A stretch of 64,000 nucleotides of DNA from Streptomyces olindensis (GCA_000696115.1 JJOH01000011.1:62001-126000), one strand, 5' to 3'; positions 21,010 through 29,650 are shown, counted from the stretch's first letter. The notes: generated by a model from the sequence alone, not told the origin. Made by a program: numbers and translations.

Positions 21010-21878
21010 AGCAGGCTCACCGCCTTGTCCACCGCACCGGCGACATCACCGTTCGACGGGTAGAGCAGCGACCGGCCGACGACCAGGCCCTGCGCGGTGG
21101 GCAGCTTGAGCGCCTTGCCCCAGGAGGCGAAGGCGGCATCCGCGTCCTTGACCTCGCCGCCGAGCAGCAGCGCGGGCAGCGTGGAGGAGGCGAGGACGCG
21201 CTCCATCTCCGCTACGACGGGCAGCTTCAGCCAGGTGTGGGCGGTCCGGCGGCCGAGCCCGGAGGCGATGGTGATCGACTTGATGACCGCCTCGGTCGAC
21301 AGGTCGTTGCGGAGCTTGCCGTCCTGCCACACGGACAGGAACGGCTCAACCATGGCGATGAGTTGGCGGTCGTTGAGCTCATTGACGGCACGGGCTGTGT
21401 CTTCCAGTGCCGACGGCGTCGCGGGGTCGGACAAGGCGATGCGGGTGAGCATCTTCCCGCCGTCGAAGCCCATCGCAGCGATGGTCTCGGCGTCGTACCC
21501 GGTGAACCGGTCGTCGATCTCGAACACCGACCCGGCCAACCCCGCCCGGTTCATCGAACCGAAGACGGACTTGCCGTCCAGGACACCGAGGAGCAGCAGG
21601 TCCTCCAGGATGTCGGCGGTGCCCAGCACCCCGGTCACGCCGGGCCGTTCCAGGGCGGTGCACAGCCGGTCCAGGAGCTCGAAACGGTCGGCCATGGCGG
21701 TGGGATCGCCACCGACGCCGTTGGCGCCGCGGGCCGGGTGGTCGGCGGCGATGATCATCGCCTTGCCGTGCTCGCCCAGCAGAGAGGTCGGCTTCACGCG
21801 GCGGGCGGCGGCCTCCACGACGGCACCGGGGTTGCTCACCCGGGCGGACACGATCCGGTTCAGCTTCTCAGACAGCAC
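21006..21878 (-). CDS. DeoC/LacD-like aldolase, probable 2-deoxy-5-keto-gluconate-6-phosphate aldolase
   Basis: 290-residue TIM-barrel protein with AMIIAADHPARGANGVGG and a late Lys in HTWLKLPVVAEME that may form the Schiff base. It sits exactly where IolJ would be needed: between the kinase IolC and IolB. Proposed reaction: cleavage of DKG-6-phosphate to dihydroxyacetone phosphate and malonate semialdehyde. I start at the GTG at 21878, inside the end of iolC, with GAGGTG before it; an in-frame ATG at 21890 is the alternative. Actinobacterial iol clusters carry this family beside iolC; the exact activity is inferred. Confidence 0.8.
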   Translation of the reverse strand: MLSEKLNRIVSARVSNPGAVVEAAARRVKPTSLLGEHGKAMIIAADHPARGANGVGGDPTAMADRFELLDRLCTALERPGVTGVLGTADILEDLLLLGVLDGKSVFGSMNRAGLAGSVFEIDDRFTGYDAETIAAMGFDGGKMLTRIALSDPATPSALEDTARAVNELNDRQLIAMVEPFLSVWQDGKLRNDLSTEAVIKSITIASGLGRRTAHTWLKLPVVAEMERVLASSTLPALLLGGEVKDADAAFASWGKALKLPTAQGLVVGRSLLYPSNGDVAGAVDKAVSLL

Positions 21879-22821
21879 GGGGCACCTCATCCAGCTTGGC
21901 GTTGACTTCGGCCTCGGTCGGCATCGCCTCCGAGCAGGCCAGCCGGCCGGCCACGATGGCCCCGGCGGCGTTCGCGAAGGACACCGTGCGCCGGGTGTCC
22001 CAGCCGGACAGCAGCCCATGGCACAGGGCGCCGCCGAAGGCGTCACCGGCACCCAGGCCGTTGACCACGTCCACCGTCACCGGCGGGATCTCGGCGGCCG
22101 AGCCGTCCCGGTCCATGGCGAGGACACCCTTGGGGCCCTGTTTGACGACGGCCAGCTCCACACCCGCCGCGAGCAGCGCCTTCGCGGCGGCGTACGGGTC
22201 GCGCTCGCCGGTGGCAACCTCGCACTCGTCGAGGTTGCCGACCGCGACGGTCGTATGCCGCAGCGCTTCCTTGTAATACGACCGCGCCTCGGCCGGGTCC
22301 TGCCAGAACATCGGCCGCCAGTCCAGGTCGAAGACCGTGGTCCCGGCCTTGGCCCGGTGCTCCAGGGCGGCCAGCGTCGCCGCGCGGCTCGGCTCCTCGC
22401 TCAGCCCGGTCCCCGTGACCCAGAACACCTTCGCCTCGCGTACCGCCGGCAGATCCAGCTCATCCGGCTGAATGTCCAGGTCAGGGGCCTTGGGCAGGCG
22501 GTAGAAGTACAGCGGGAAATCGTCCGGCGGGAAGATCTCGCAGAACGTCACCGGCGTCGGCGCGATGTCCGACGTACCGACGAAACGGCTGTCCACGCCA
22601 TACCCGTCCAGAGCCTTGCGCACGAAGCCACCGAACGGGTCCCGACCGGTCTTGGTGATCACAGCGGCCGAGCGCCCGTACCGCGCCGCCGCGACCGCGA
22701 CGTTCGTCGGGCTGCCGCCCAGGTACTTGCCGAACGAGGTGACGTCCGCCAGCCCCACGCCGGTTTGGAGCGGATACACGTCCACCCCCACACGGCCCAT
22801 GGTCAGCACTTCGAATGACAT
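21868..22821 (-). CDS. iolC: 5-dehydro-2-deoxygluconokinase
   Basis: 317-residue PfkB-family kinase with GGSPTNVAVAAARYG near the N-terminus and the C-terminal signature VNGLGAGDAFGGALCHG, in which the Asp is the catalytic base. It phosphorylates 2-deoxy-5-keto-gluconate at O6 using ATP. It is the first gene of the iol operon; AAAGGGGAG precedes the ATG and the class 2 operator lies 65 bases upstream. Confidence 0.92.
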   Translation of the reverse strand: MSFEVLTMGRVGVDVYPLQTGVGLADVTSFGKYLGGSPTNVAVAAARYGRSAAVITKTGRDPFGGFVRKALDGYGVDSRFVGTSDIAPTPVTFCEIFPPDDFPLYFYRLPKAPDLDIQPDELDLPAVREAKVFWVTGTGLSEEPSRAATLAALEHRAKAGTTVFDLDWRPMFWQDPAEARSYYKEALRHTTVAVGNLDECEVATGERDPYAAAKALLAAGVELAVVKQGPKGVLAMDRDGSAAEIPPVTVDVVNGLGAGDAFGGALCHGLLSGWDTRRTVSFANAAGAIVAGRLACSEAMPTEAEVNAKLDEVPRAV

Positions 22822-22885
22822 CAGGCTGGCTCCCCTTTGCTCCGGAGTCCCGTCATGGAGTCCGGAGCAGACGGCGACGGATGAT

Positions 22886-22899
22886 TTAGAGCGCTTTAA
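22886..22899. promoter_or_regulatory. LacI-type operator, class 2 (site C), iol promoter
   Basis: TTAGAGCGCTTTAA, one mismatch from the 8461 palindrome. On the minus strand a TTGACA (22948-22943) and CATGGT 17 bases on lie just before it, so the site falls in the early transcribed region of the iolC operon. Layout matches the other class 2 promoters. Confidence 0.72.
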
Positions 22900-23084
22900 A
22901 GAGCGGCTCTAAGTCCAGAACCATGCCGTCAGGTAAATGTCATGTCAATAGGTTGTTGCTGCGAACCTTCACTCACTTGCCGACTCGGGCATCGAAGGAC
23001 TTCCAGATCGATCCGGTCACCGGCGGCAGGTCGCCGCTCAAGTCACCCTTTGCGTAAGTGAGCCTCTTTTCGTGCGCCCAGCAG

Positions 23085-23290
23085 GACAGGCGGTGGCACC
23101 GTGACGGAGCGGTGCTCTTGCTGGCCGGAAGCTCCTCGTCGCCCGCCGGTGGAAGTCCGTTCGCCGAAGTCTTCGATCCCGACACCGGCCGGGCACGAAC
23201 TCGCGTACCGCACGGAGACCGCGGCGGTGTTCGCCGATGCCGAGCAGGCGCAGACGGAATGGGCGCGCTGGAATCCGCAGCGCCGGCCTC
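23085..23290 (+). pseudogene. Aldehyde dehydrogenase (MmsA-like) N-terminal remnant
   Basis: One frame reads VFDPDTGRARTRV, and the next frame continues TETAAVFADAEQAQTEWARWNPQRR. Together they match the N-terminal stretch of CoA-acylating semialdehyde dehydrogenases, broken by a frameshift near 23207. Nothing of the catalytic domain remains. It lies 260 bases from the iolC promoter. Confidence 0.45.
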
Positions 23291-23740
23291 TTGGCGCGCC
23301 CAGGGGGCGACGCGGGCGGGGAGACCGGCGAGGGGCCTGGACATGGGGCCGCTCCCAGGTGAGGGCCGAGGGCCTGGTCATCGTTCGACACGTATGAGCG
23401 GCCGGTCGGTGCGACAGTCCGACCGGCCCTGTCGGAGATCAGCGGTCGAGGGCCTTGGCGAGCCACCGGGCCGTGCGGTGTCCAGACCGCGGGGCACCAC
23501 ACCGGGTTCGTCGCCCTCCGGAGGTGTGGGGTGATGGGACATGAGCCCTTCTTCCGGGCCGCGCGGGCTTTCGATGTGACATTCAGCGAATTTGCTACCT
23601 GGAAGTAGCGTGTTAGAAGTTTCAAGCACATCGGAGTGATCCGAGGGCCCGGTTGCGATCCCCCCACTTGTCACGCACCCGTATGGAGACGCTGTGCCGT
23701 TCGACCTCACTGTCCCGTCAGAACCTTTTGCGTCGAGTCG
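23291..23740. other. No recognisable gene
   Basis: 450 bases between two pseudogenes. Open frames exist on both strands, but none resembles a known protein or has a ribosome site with a plausible start. Probably decayed DNA. Confidence 0.4.
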
Positions 23741-24215
23741 CTGACCGTGGCTCTGGTCAGCCGTCACGGCGTCCGGCCGCCCCTTCTGGCCGACCTCGAC
23801 AGCCGACTGGTCAAAGTAGCCGCGCGAGATTCGCCCCGATGACGACGTCGTCCTGTTCTACGGCTCCGGACCGGCACGGGAGCTGACCCGGTTCCTGGCC
23901 GCAGCGGAGGACAGTCTCCCGCCGGCCGCGATGCTCGCGCACTCGCTCGACTGGCAGGACGTCTGGCAGGCCCTGGACCACGGAGCCGCCAGCCACCTGC
24001 TGGAGAGCCCTCATGCGGAGCTGTGGCTCCCCTGGGTGTTGCTGCGCACAGCGCACGGGGGCAGCTGCCTCGATCCGGAGATCGTCGCCACTCGCGATCG
24101 GCTTCGCCGGTGGCCCGGCGTCACCTGGGGCGGCGTCGTAACCCTGATGCTCATGCATGTGGCCGTGGCCGCAGTGGCCGTGCCGGTGTACCGGCTCTTC
24201 CTTCCGCTGCGCTGA
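23741..24215 (+). pseudogene. Response-regulator receiver remnant fused to a membrane-protein tail
   Basis: LTVALVSRHGVRPPLLADLD in one frame continues after a frameshift (near 23815-23840) as DDDVVLFYGSGPARELTRFL, SLDWQDVWQALDHGAASHLL and GGSCLDPEIVATRDRLRR. This matches receiver domains of NarL-type regulators. The DNA-binding domain is absent; instead the frame runs into a hydrophobic tail (WGGVVTLMLMHVAVAAVAV) ending at 24215, typical of a small integral membrane protein. A deletion probably joined the two. Confidence 0.5.
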
Positions 24216-24254
24216 CCCGGGGTGCGGGCACGTTTTAATGTTCAATCGTGCAGA

Positions 24255-24260
24255 TATCCT
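24255..24260 (+). promoter_or_regulatory. -10 element for a probably leaderless marR transcript
   Basis: TATCCT ends 6 bases before the ATG at 24267. That spacing places the transcription start at or next to the start codon, so the message is probably leaderless. Confidence 0.45.
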
Positions 24261-24266
24261 GAGGGG

Positions 24267-24773
24267 ATGCCCACGAAGCCGCGGTGGCTCACCGCCGAAG
24301 AACAACGGGCCTGGCTGGCCTACGTCAACTTCTCCACCCTGCTCGCCGACCATCTGAACCGGCAGCTCCGGCGCGACGCCAGCATCACGCATGCAGACTA
24401 CTCACTGCTGGCCCACCTCTCCTCGACTCCCGACCACACCCTCGGCATGTCCGAGCTGGCCCATCGGCTGAAGATCACGCGCAGTCGGCTCACTCACGCC
24501 GTGAACCGACTGCGCGCGACGGGTCTCGTGGACCGACGGGAGGATCCCGCCGACGGCCGGGTCCAGCTCGCCGTCCTCACCGACGACGGGGTGGCCCTGC
24601 TGGAGCGGGCCGCCCCCGGGCATGTGGAAGCGGTACGCCGCGCGGTCTTCGACACCCTCACGCCCGAGCAGGTGCGCGAGCTGGCAAAGATCGGAGAAGC
24701 GATCGCCGAAGCCCTGCAGCGCGAGGAGAGAGCCGACGCGGATCCGGCGGGGCTGCCGTGGAGGCGTAGGTAG
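24267..24773 (+). CDS. MarR family transcriptional regulator
   Basis: 168 residues. Winged helix-turn-helix core: LAYVNFSTLLADHLNRQL (dimer helix), THADYSLLAHLSS, MSELAHRLKITRSRLTHAVNRLRATGLVDRREDPADGR (recognition helix and wing), then dimer helices to the end. Family members usually respond to phenolic or other toxic small molecules and regulate a neighbour. The nearest intact genes are the ABC exporter; upstream lies only debris, so its original target may be lost. Confidence 0.88.
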   Translation: MPTKPRWLTAEEQRAWLAYVNFSTLLADHLNRQLRRDASITHADYSLLAHLSSTPDHTLGMSELAHRLKITRSRLTHAVNRLRATGLVDRREDPADGRVQLAVLTDDGVALLERAAPGHVEAVRRAVFDTLTPEQVRELAKIGEAIAEALQREERADADPAGLPWRRR

Positions 24774-25174
24774 TCCAACACCTTCTCCGACAGTTGGCGC
24801 GGGGGCGCTTCCAGCGCGAGCCAGCAGGCAAAAAGGCAAAGCAGCCCCGCCCAGGTGGACCGGTGGGTGTGAACCGCTTCGGCGACGGTTCTCTGCAGTG
24901 GGGCATCAGCGTCATCGCGTCCGCCGGCCTGATCGCGTCCGCACCTCCATGCGCTGGCAGGCATGCCGTCGCGCGGCGGTGCCTGGGCGGGGCTGCTCCA
25001 AGCCGGAAGCGGAAGCCGTCCACAGCACCGGACGTGCCCGACCGGCGGGCGGTGCAGAAGGGCCGCGAGAGGCATACCTCCCTCGTGGCGGTGCGGAGCG
25101 ACGGCTCCTCGCTCGGCGCGGAGCTGCTCCGCCGCGCGACAGCCTCGCGGCCGCCCACCGGGGCCATTCCAGGC
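24774..25174. other. No recognisable gene
   Basis: About 400 bases between marR and the remnant at 25175. No open frame on either strand reads like a known family, and no terminator or promoter stands out. Confidence 0.4.
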
Positions 25175-25320
25175 GTGTCTGAGGAGTACACGCAGCCGTT
25201 CCTGGACACCGTATCGGGCGCCACCAGCAAGGAACTCCTCGTCCCCGACGAGGACCTCCAGATCCTCCGCGGCTTCCGGACGGCGGCCGACGCCAGGGCG
25301 CTCCTCACGAGTGACCTGTC
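25175..25320 (+). pseudogene. Fragment of a small dimeric-barrel protein (relative of 58989-59270)
   Basis: The frame reads GVSEEYTQPFLDTVSGATSK then ELLVPDEDLQILRGFRTAAD, matching residues about 20-70 of the intact protein at 58989 (VYEKYKQPFLDTVPGANSKE). The DNA is also clearly similar to 59044-59194. Both ends of the gene are missing. Its 3' edge abuts the stop codon of the ABC permease at 25323, so a rearrangement joint lies there. Confidence 0.65.
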
Positions 25321-25322
25321 CG

Positions 25323-27338
25323 TCAGTCCGCCGTCTGCACCGGACCCGCCGTCACCCTCCGCAGCAGCGGCCTGCTGCCGGCGATCGCGCCGAGCATGGC
25401 CAGCCCGCCGACGGCCAGGCAGAGCACCAGTTGTATGGCGCCGGAGGTGTTGATCGTGGTGCCGGCCGCCTTGTTGAGCTGCATGGCGCCGAAGACACCC
25501 ATCGCGGTGGTGCCGCCGGCCAGGACGGCCAACGGGATGACGGTCTCGCGAACCCGGGCCCGGTCCAGCACCTGAAGCGGGGTGCCAGCGAGTCGCAGCA
25601 GGCCGTACGTCCGGCGCCGGTCGAGGACGTTGGCGGCGGCGGTGAGGCCGGCGGAGGCGGCTGCGACGAGGAAGCTCAGCACCAGGGTGGCGGTGCTGAC
25701 GGTGGCGACGCGGGCGGTGGCCGTGTCGTCTGGCGCGGACACGTATTCCTGCGTGATTGGGTATCTGCCCGACCCTAGGGGCGTCAGGGCCGTGATGGCT
25801 GTATCGACGTGTTCCTCGTCGCCGGAGACCTGGGCTGTCACCCCGGGCACACCGCCCGGCAGGCTGTCGTACTCGTCCTCGCTCGTGACGGCGACGGTCG
25901 CCGTGACGCCCGCCTTGTGCAGGAGCGCGCGGGCCTCGGTGGCGGTGTGCCGGGCGTCGGAGGCGTTCGCGGTGATCACCGCCACCTGGCCCTCGTGGCG
26001 CGGGCCTTCGGAGCCCAGCGTGCTGACCGAGAAGAACCCGGCCACGAACCCGGCCAGCACCAGGCCGCTGACGGTGCGCCAGGCTGCGCGCGGGTCGTCG
26101 CTGAGGCGGCGCGCTGCCAACAGCGTGGCCGGGCGCTTGGCGCGGCGGCCGACGATCCGCCCCAGCCGATCCACGACCCAGGGACCCAGCAGCCAGAACG
26201 CGCCGTAGAAGAGCGCCAGCAGGGCGAGCAGTTGGCGGGTCTTGAGCTGGCCGCTGTCGCCCGTGGTCGCCCAGATGTAGAGCAGGACAGCGACGAAGAG
26301 CAGCAGGCGGATGACGCGGGTGCGGCGCGGGTGGGCCTGCTGGGCGACGCCCAGGGGTGCCTTCGCGACCTGGCGCAGCATGGTCACCGCGCTGACGGTG
26401 ATCAGCGCGGTGACGGCCAGCACCACCGCCGCGAGCCATGCCAGCCCCACCCAGAGCTGACCGGTGTACCATGCGCCGACGCCGTACGGCAGCTCGGCGA
26501 GCGCGGGCAGCAGCGCCGTGTAGGCGAGCGCGCCCGCCAGGGCCCCGGCCGCGCCGACTCCGGCCGCCTCGACCGCGGTCATGGCGAGGATCTGCCGTGG
26601 CGTCGCCCCGGCCAACCGCAGGGCGGCGAGCCGTTGTTCGCGCCGGGCGGCACCGAGCCGTCCGGCGGCCGACGCCAGCACGACGACCGGCATGACCAAG
26701 AGCACCACGCCCAGCAGCACGGTTCCCTGGTCGATGCCGGTGAACACGCTCTCCTTACTGCCGGAGAACCCGGAGATCGGGGCGCGCTCGGTCAGCCCCT
26801 CGTCGTAGTAGTTCTGCTCCCCGGCCGTCTTGGCGACGGCCGCGTCGTCGGACGCCCGTCCGACCACCGCGACGAGCTCGTCGGGCGAGGCGAGACCGGC
26901 GACGGCGATCGTGCCGTAGGACTTCACCGTCGGGAATCGGTTGGCGAGTTGGTCGGCGGGCAGTTCGTGCAGCAGCTCGGCCAGGGCGGGAGAGACGTAC
27001 ACCTGACCCTGCTTCGGGAAGCCGCTCAGGCCGGGCGGTGCGGGGGTCTGCTTACGGCCGGGCAGCTGGGCCAGGTTCACGACGGTTACGGGTTCGTGGC
27101 GGACGTACGTCGTGGTCGTGGCCTGGACGGCTGTCGCTTCCTTGGCCGGTACGGCGTCGGGGGTGCGCCACGTGGTGTGGTCGGCGCGGGTTCCGGCGCC
27201 GAGGGCGGCGGCGATCATCACCAGCATGAGGAACGAGCCGACGGCGGCGGCCCCGGCCGCGAGCAGCTGGGACTGCAGGCCACGGCGGCCGGAGGACCTG
27301 GCGAGGTGCCAGGTCAGGGGCAGAACAGGGGAACGCAT
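25323..27338 (-). CDS. FtsX/MacB-type ABC transporter permease
   Basis: 671 residues. A helix follows the N-terminus (about 26-48), then a large extracytoplasmic segment (about 50-200), three helices with the FtsX core (RLGAARREQRLAALRLAGATPRQI at a cytoplasmic loop), a middle part with two helices, a second extracytoplasmic segment (about 435-545), and a C-terminal FtsX block (LDRRRTYGLLRLAGTPLQVL). This is the fused two-FtsX-domain form. With the ATPase at 27392 it probably exports a peptide, drug or lipid, or senses cell-envelope stress with the adjacent kinase. Confidence 0.88.
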   Translation of the reverse strand: MRSPVLPLTWHLARSSGRRGLQSQLLAAGAAAVGSFLMLVMIAAALGAGTRADHTTWRTPDAVPAKEATAVQATTTTYVRHEPVTVVNLAQLPGRKQTPAPPGLSGFPKQGQVYVSPALAELLHELPADQLANRFPTVKSYGTIAVAGLASPDELVAVVGRASDDAAVAKTAGEQNYYDEGLTERAPISGFSGSKESVFTGIDQGTVLLGVVLLVMPVVVLASAAGRLGAARREQRLAALRLAGATPRQILAMTAVEAAGVGAAGALAGALAYTALLPALAELPYGVGAWYTGQLWVGLAWLAAVVLAVTALITVSAVTMLRQVAKAPLGVAQQAHPRRTRVIRLLLFVAVLLYIWATTGDSGQLKTRQLLALLALFYGAFWLLGPWVVDRLGRIVGRRAKRPATLLAARRLSDDPRAAWRTVSGLVLAGFVAGFFSVSTLGSEGPRHEGQVAVITANASDARHTATEARALLHKAGVTATVAVTSEDEYDSLPGGVPGVTAQVSGDEEHVDTAITALTPLGSGRYPITQEYVSAPDDTATARVATVSTATLVLSFLVAAASAGLTAAANVLDRRRTYGLLRLAGTPLQVLDRARVRETVIPLAVLAGGTTAMGVFGAMQLNKAAGTTINTSGAIQLVLCLAVGGLAMLGAIAGSRPLLRRVTAGPVQTAD

Positions 27339-27391
27339 GGGAACTCCGCGGAGCTTCGGAGGGCTTCGGGCGAGGGCGGGAGGAGGGCGTC

Positions 27392-28075
27392 TCAGGCGAC
27401 GGTGAACTGGCTGTGGCCGCTGATCCGGCCGTCCCGGACCTGGAGGATCCGGTCGCAGTGGGCGGCGACGTCGGCGTCGTGGGTGACCATCACCAAAGCG
27501 GCGCCCGTGTCCCGGGTCGCGAAGGTCAGGAGCTGGACGACCTCCGTGCTGGTGCGCTGGTCCAGGGCGCCGGTGGGCTCGTCGGCGAAGACCACGTCCG
27601 GCTCGATGACCAGCGCGCGGGCGATGGCCACGCGCTGGGCCTGGCCACCGGAGAGCTGGCCGGGGCGGCGCTGCTCCAGACCCTCCAGGCCGAGGGGCGC
27701 GAACCAGCGGCGAGCGCGTTCGACGGCCTGCCTGCTCGGCACGCCCTCCAGCATCAGCGGCAGCGCGACGTTCTCCTCGGCCGGCAGCTCCGGCAGCAAC
27801 TGGCCGAACTGGAACACGAACCCGAACCGCTTGCGGCGCAGTGCACTCAACCGGTTCTCGCTCAGGTTGTCCAAGCGCTCACCGCGCAGCAGCACCTGGC
27901 CGCCGTCGGGGCGGATGATCCCGGCGAGGGTGTGCAGCAAGGTGGACTTGCCGGACCCGGACGGGCCCATGATCGCCAGCGAGTCGCGCTCACCGACCTC
28001 CACGTCGACGCCCGCCAGGGCGGTGGTGGAGCCGTACTTCTTGACGAGGCCGTATCCGGCCAGAACGGTGCTCAT
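27392..28075 (-). CDS. ABC transporter ATP-binding protein, LolD/MacB type
   Basis: 227 residues. Walker A GPSGSGKST, signature LSGGQAQRVAIARAL, Walker B VVFADEPTGALD and the switch His in VMVTHDADVA. The DEPTGALD motif is typical of ATPases paired with FtsX-like permeases. It lies 53 bases upstream of the permease gene and is preceded, 22 bases away, by a possible 33-residue gene. GAAGGGA precedes the ATG. Confidence 0.92.
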   Translation of the reverse strand: MSTVLAGYGLVKKYGSTTALAGVDVEVGERDSLAIMGPSGSGKSTLLHTLAGIIRPDGGQVLLRGERLDNLSENRLSALRRKRFGFVFQFGQLLPELPAEENVALPLMLEGVPSRQAVERARRWFAPLGLEGLEQRRPGQLSGGQAQRVAIARALVIEPDVVFADEPTGALDQRTSTEVVQLLTFATRDTGAALVMVTHDADVAAHCDRILQVRDGRISGHSQFTVA

Positions 28076-28097
28076 GATGCGTGTACCCGGTCCCTTC

Positions 28098-28199
28098 TCA
28101 GCGCTCGCATTTCCAGGTGATGCCCTCGGCGGCGAGGGCGGCTCCGGCTACGGGTCTGAGGCCGGACGGGCTGGTGGCGAGGAACGTGCTGCGCTGCAT
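28098..28199 (-). CDS. Candidate 33-residue peptide upstream of the ABC exporter
   Basis: The ATG at 28199 follows AGGAG by 7 bases and opens MQRSTFLATSPSGLRPVAGA, ending WKCER before a TGA at 28098. It lies 22 bases before the ATPase start in the same direction and faces the sensor-kinase gene. No family recognised. It could be a leader peptide, a signalling peptide for the kinase/exporter unit, or chance; the good ribosome site and position favour translation. Confidence 0.45.
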   Translation of the reverse strand: MQRSTFLATSPSGLRPVAGAALAAEGITWKCER

Positions 28200-28337
28200 C
28201 GCGTACTCCTGGGGTCCGTGGTGAGGATGCGGCTCCACCCTCGCCCGCGGGCCCGGGCACCCGCCTCGGCCGAACGGCCGGATTCAGAGGCCGGTCTCCT
28301 CGGCCGTTCGGTCGATCCCTCCGCCGGAACTCTGGCC

Positions 28338-28343
28338 TACGGT
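28338..28343 (+). promoter_or_regulatory. -10 element for a probably leaderless kinase transcript
   Basis: TACGGT ends 6 bases before the ATG at 28350 and no ribosome site is visible there, suggesting a leaderless message. A clear -35 is not seen. Confidence 0.35.
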
Positions 28344-28349
28344 GACCGC

Positions 28350-29534
28350 ATGAAGTCCGTTTCCGCCCGGGGATGCACCCGTGGCCTCGCCGTCGGCGTC
28401 CTTCTCGCCGCTTCCGTAGCCGACGTTGTTCTCTACGCGGGCTCCGACGGGTCGAGTGTCCTGCCGATGGCAAGCCCCGTCTGGCAGACCCTGGCCGTGG
28501 TGCTGGTCGGGCTGGCCGCCGTGCTGTGGCCGGCCGGGCGGCGGCCCCAGTGGCTCACACCGCAGGTGCGCACCGCCGTGCCCGCTCTCGCCTCGGCCCT
28601 GCTCACCGCTGCTTCGCTGCTGGTCCGAGGGCCGGTCGTGTTCGGCCCGGGCGAGGTCATGATCCTGCTGAGCCTGCTCTTCATCGCGGTACGGCACTGC
28701 CCGTCGCGCTGGGCCTTCGTGTGCGGCGTCCTCGACGCGGGAGCGCTGCTCATTCTGCCGGTACGTGGCGACGTGAGGCTGAGCAGTGACGTGATGGGCC
28801 TGGAGATGATCGGCCTGGTGCTGGTCGGCCTCGTCGCCGGGCTTGCAGGCTATCTGCGCACTATGGACTACCGGCGTACGCTCGCCGTCAGCGAGACCCG
28901 CCGCAGCGAACGCCTCGCCATCGCAGCCGACCTGCACGACTTCGTCGCCCACCACGTGACCGGCATCCTCGTGCAGACCCAGGTGGCCCGCATGATGGCG
29001 CAGACTCAGCCACAGGAGCTGGACCCGGTCCTGGCCGGCATCGAACGCGCCGCGACCGAGGCCCTCGCCTCGATGCGCCGCACGGTCGGCGTGCTGCGCG
29101 ACACCGGTCCCGAAGCGGCCGGCCACCGCCCGGTCGGCGACCTCGCGGGCATCACCGAACTGATCGAGGGCTTCGCGACCCCCGGCCAGCAGGTCGTCCT
29201 GCGCCGCGACCCCGCCGTGTCCGCCGACCTTCCCCACGAGGTGCAGGCCGCGGCCTTCCGGGTCGTCCAGGAAGCCCTGACCAACATCCGCCGACACGCG
29301 GCCGACGCCGCCCACATCAAGGTCCGCCTGCGGGACGACGCCGGCCGACTGGAGGTATCGGTGGCGGACGACGGCCGCGGCGGCACACAGCTTCCGGCAG
29401 CCGCCCACGGCGGCGGCTTCGGCCTCGTCGGCCTGAAGGAGCGGGTGACCGCGGCGGGCGGCGAACTGCACGCCGGGCCGCGGGGCGACGTGGGGTGGGA
29501 GGTGCGGGCGGTCTTTTCGGCACGGAAATCCTGA
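28350..29534 (+). CDS. Two-component sensor histidine kinase (NarL/HisKA_3 type)
   Basis: 394 residues. Four to five hydrophobic helices (about 13-170) form a membrane sensor. The dimerisation helix has the phospho-acceptor His196 in ADLHDFVAHHVTG, and the HATPase domain has QEALTNIRRHA (N box), VADDGRGG and GFGLVGLKERV (G boxes). I start at the ATG at 28350; the long open frame upstream overlaps the exporter on the other strand and is not real. It diverges from the exporter, the usual layout for stress-sensing exporters. No response regulator gene follows it. Confidence 0.9.
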   Translation: MKSVSARGCTRGLAVGVLLAASVADVVLYAGSDGSSVLPMASPVWQTLAVVLVGLAAVLWPAGRRPQWLTPQVRTAVPALASALLTAASLLVRGPVVFGPGEVMILLSLLFIAVRHCPSRWAFVCGVLDAGALLILPVRGDVRLSSDVMGLEMIGLVLVGLVAGLAGYLRTMDYRRTLAVSETRRSERLAIAADLHDFVAHHVTGILVQTQVARMMAQTQPQELDPVLAGIERAATEALASMRRTVGVLRDTGPEAAGHRPVGDLAGITELIEGFATPGQQVVLRRDPAVSADLPHEVQAAAFRVVQEALTNIRRHAADAAHIKVRLRDDAGRLEVSVADDGRGGTQLPAAAHGGGFGLVGLKERVTAAGGELHAGPRGDVGWEVRAVFSARKS

Positions 29535-29593
29535 GAGCGACCCCGCGGTCCATCAGGTGGTGAGGCCCTGAACGAAGATCCGGGTCTGGCTAC

Positions 29594-29650
29594 GAAGACG
29601 CAGACCATGATGGCGGCGGCAGCGGCGATGACCCGCGCGGTCTGCACACT
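29594..29650 (-). pseudogene. MMPL transporter fragment
   Basis: About 57 bases closely matching the intact MMPL gene at 44848-44904, in the same orientation; the minus strand reads QTARVIAAAAAIMVCVFVA against ETARVITAAAAIMVCVFVA there. Nothing else of the gene is present. Confidence 0.6.

Noticed and set aside
23378..23767. Minus-strand open frame between two remnants
   Set aside because: No known family, no ribosome site, composition like random high-G+C sequence.
25809..28349. A long open plus-strand frame upstream of and in frame with the sensor kinase
   Set aside because: It mirrors the ABC permease and ATPase on the other strand and has no recognisable domains; the kinase begins at 28350.
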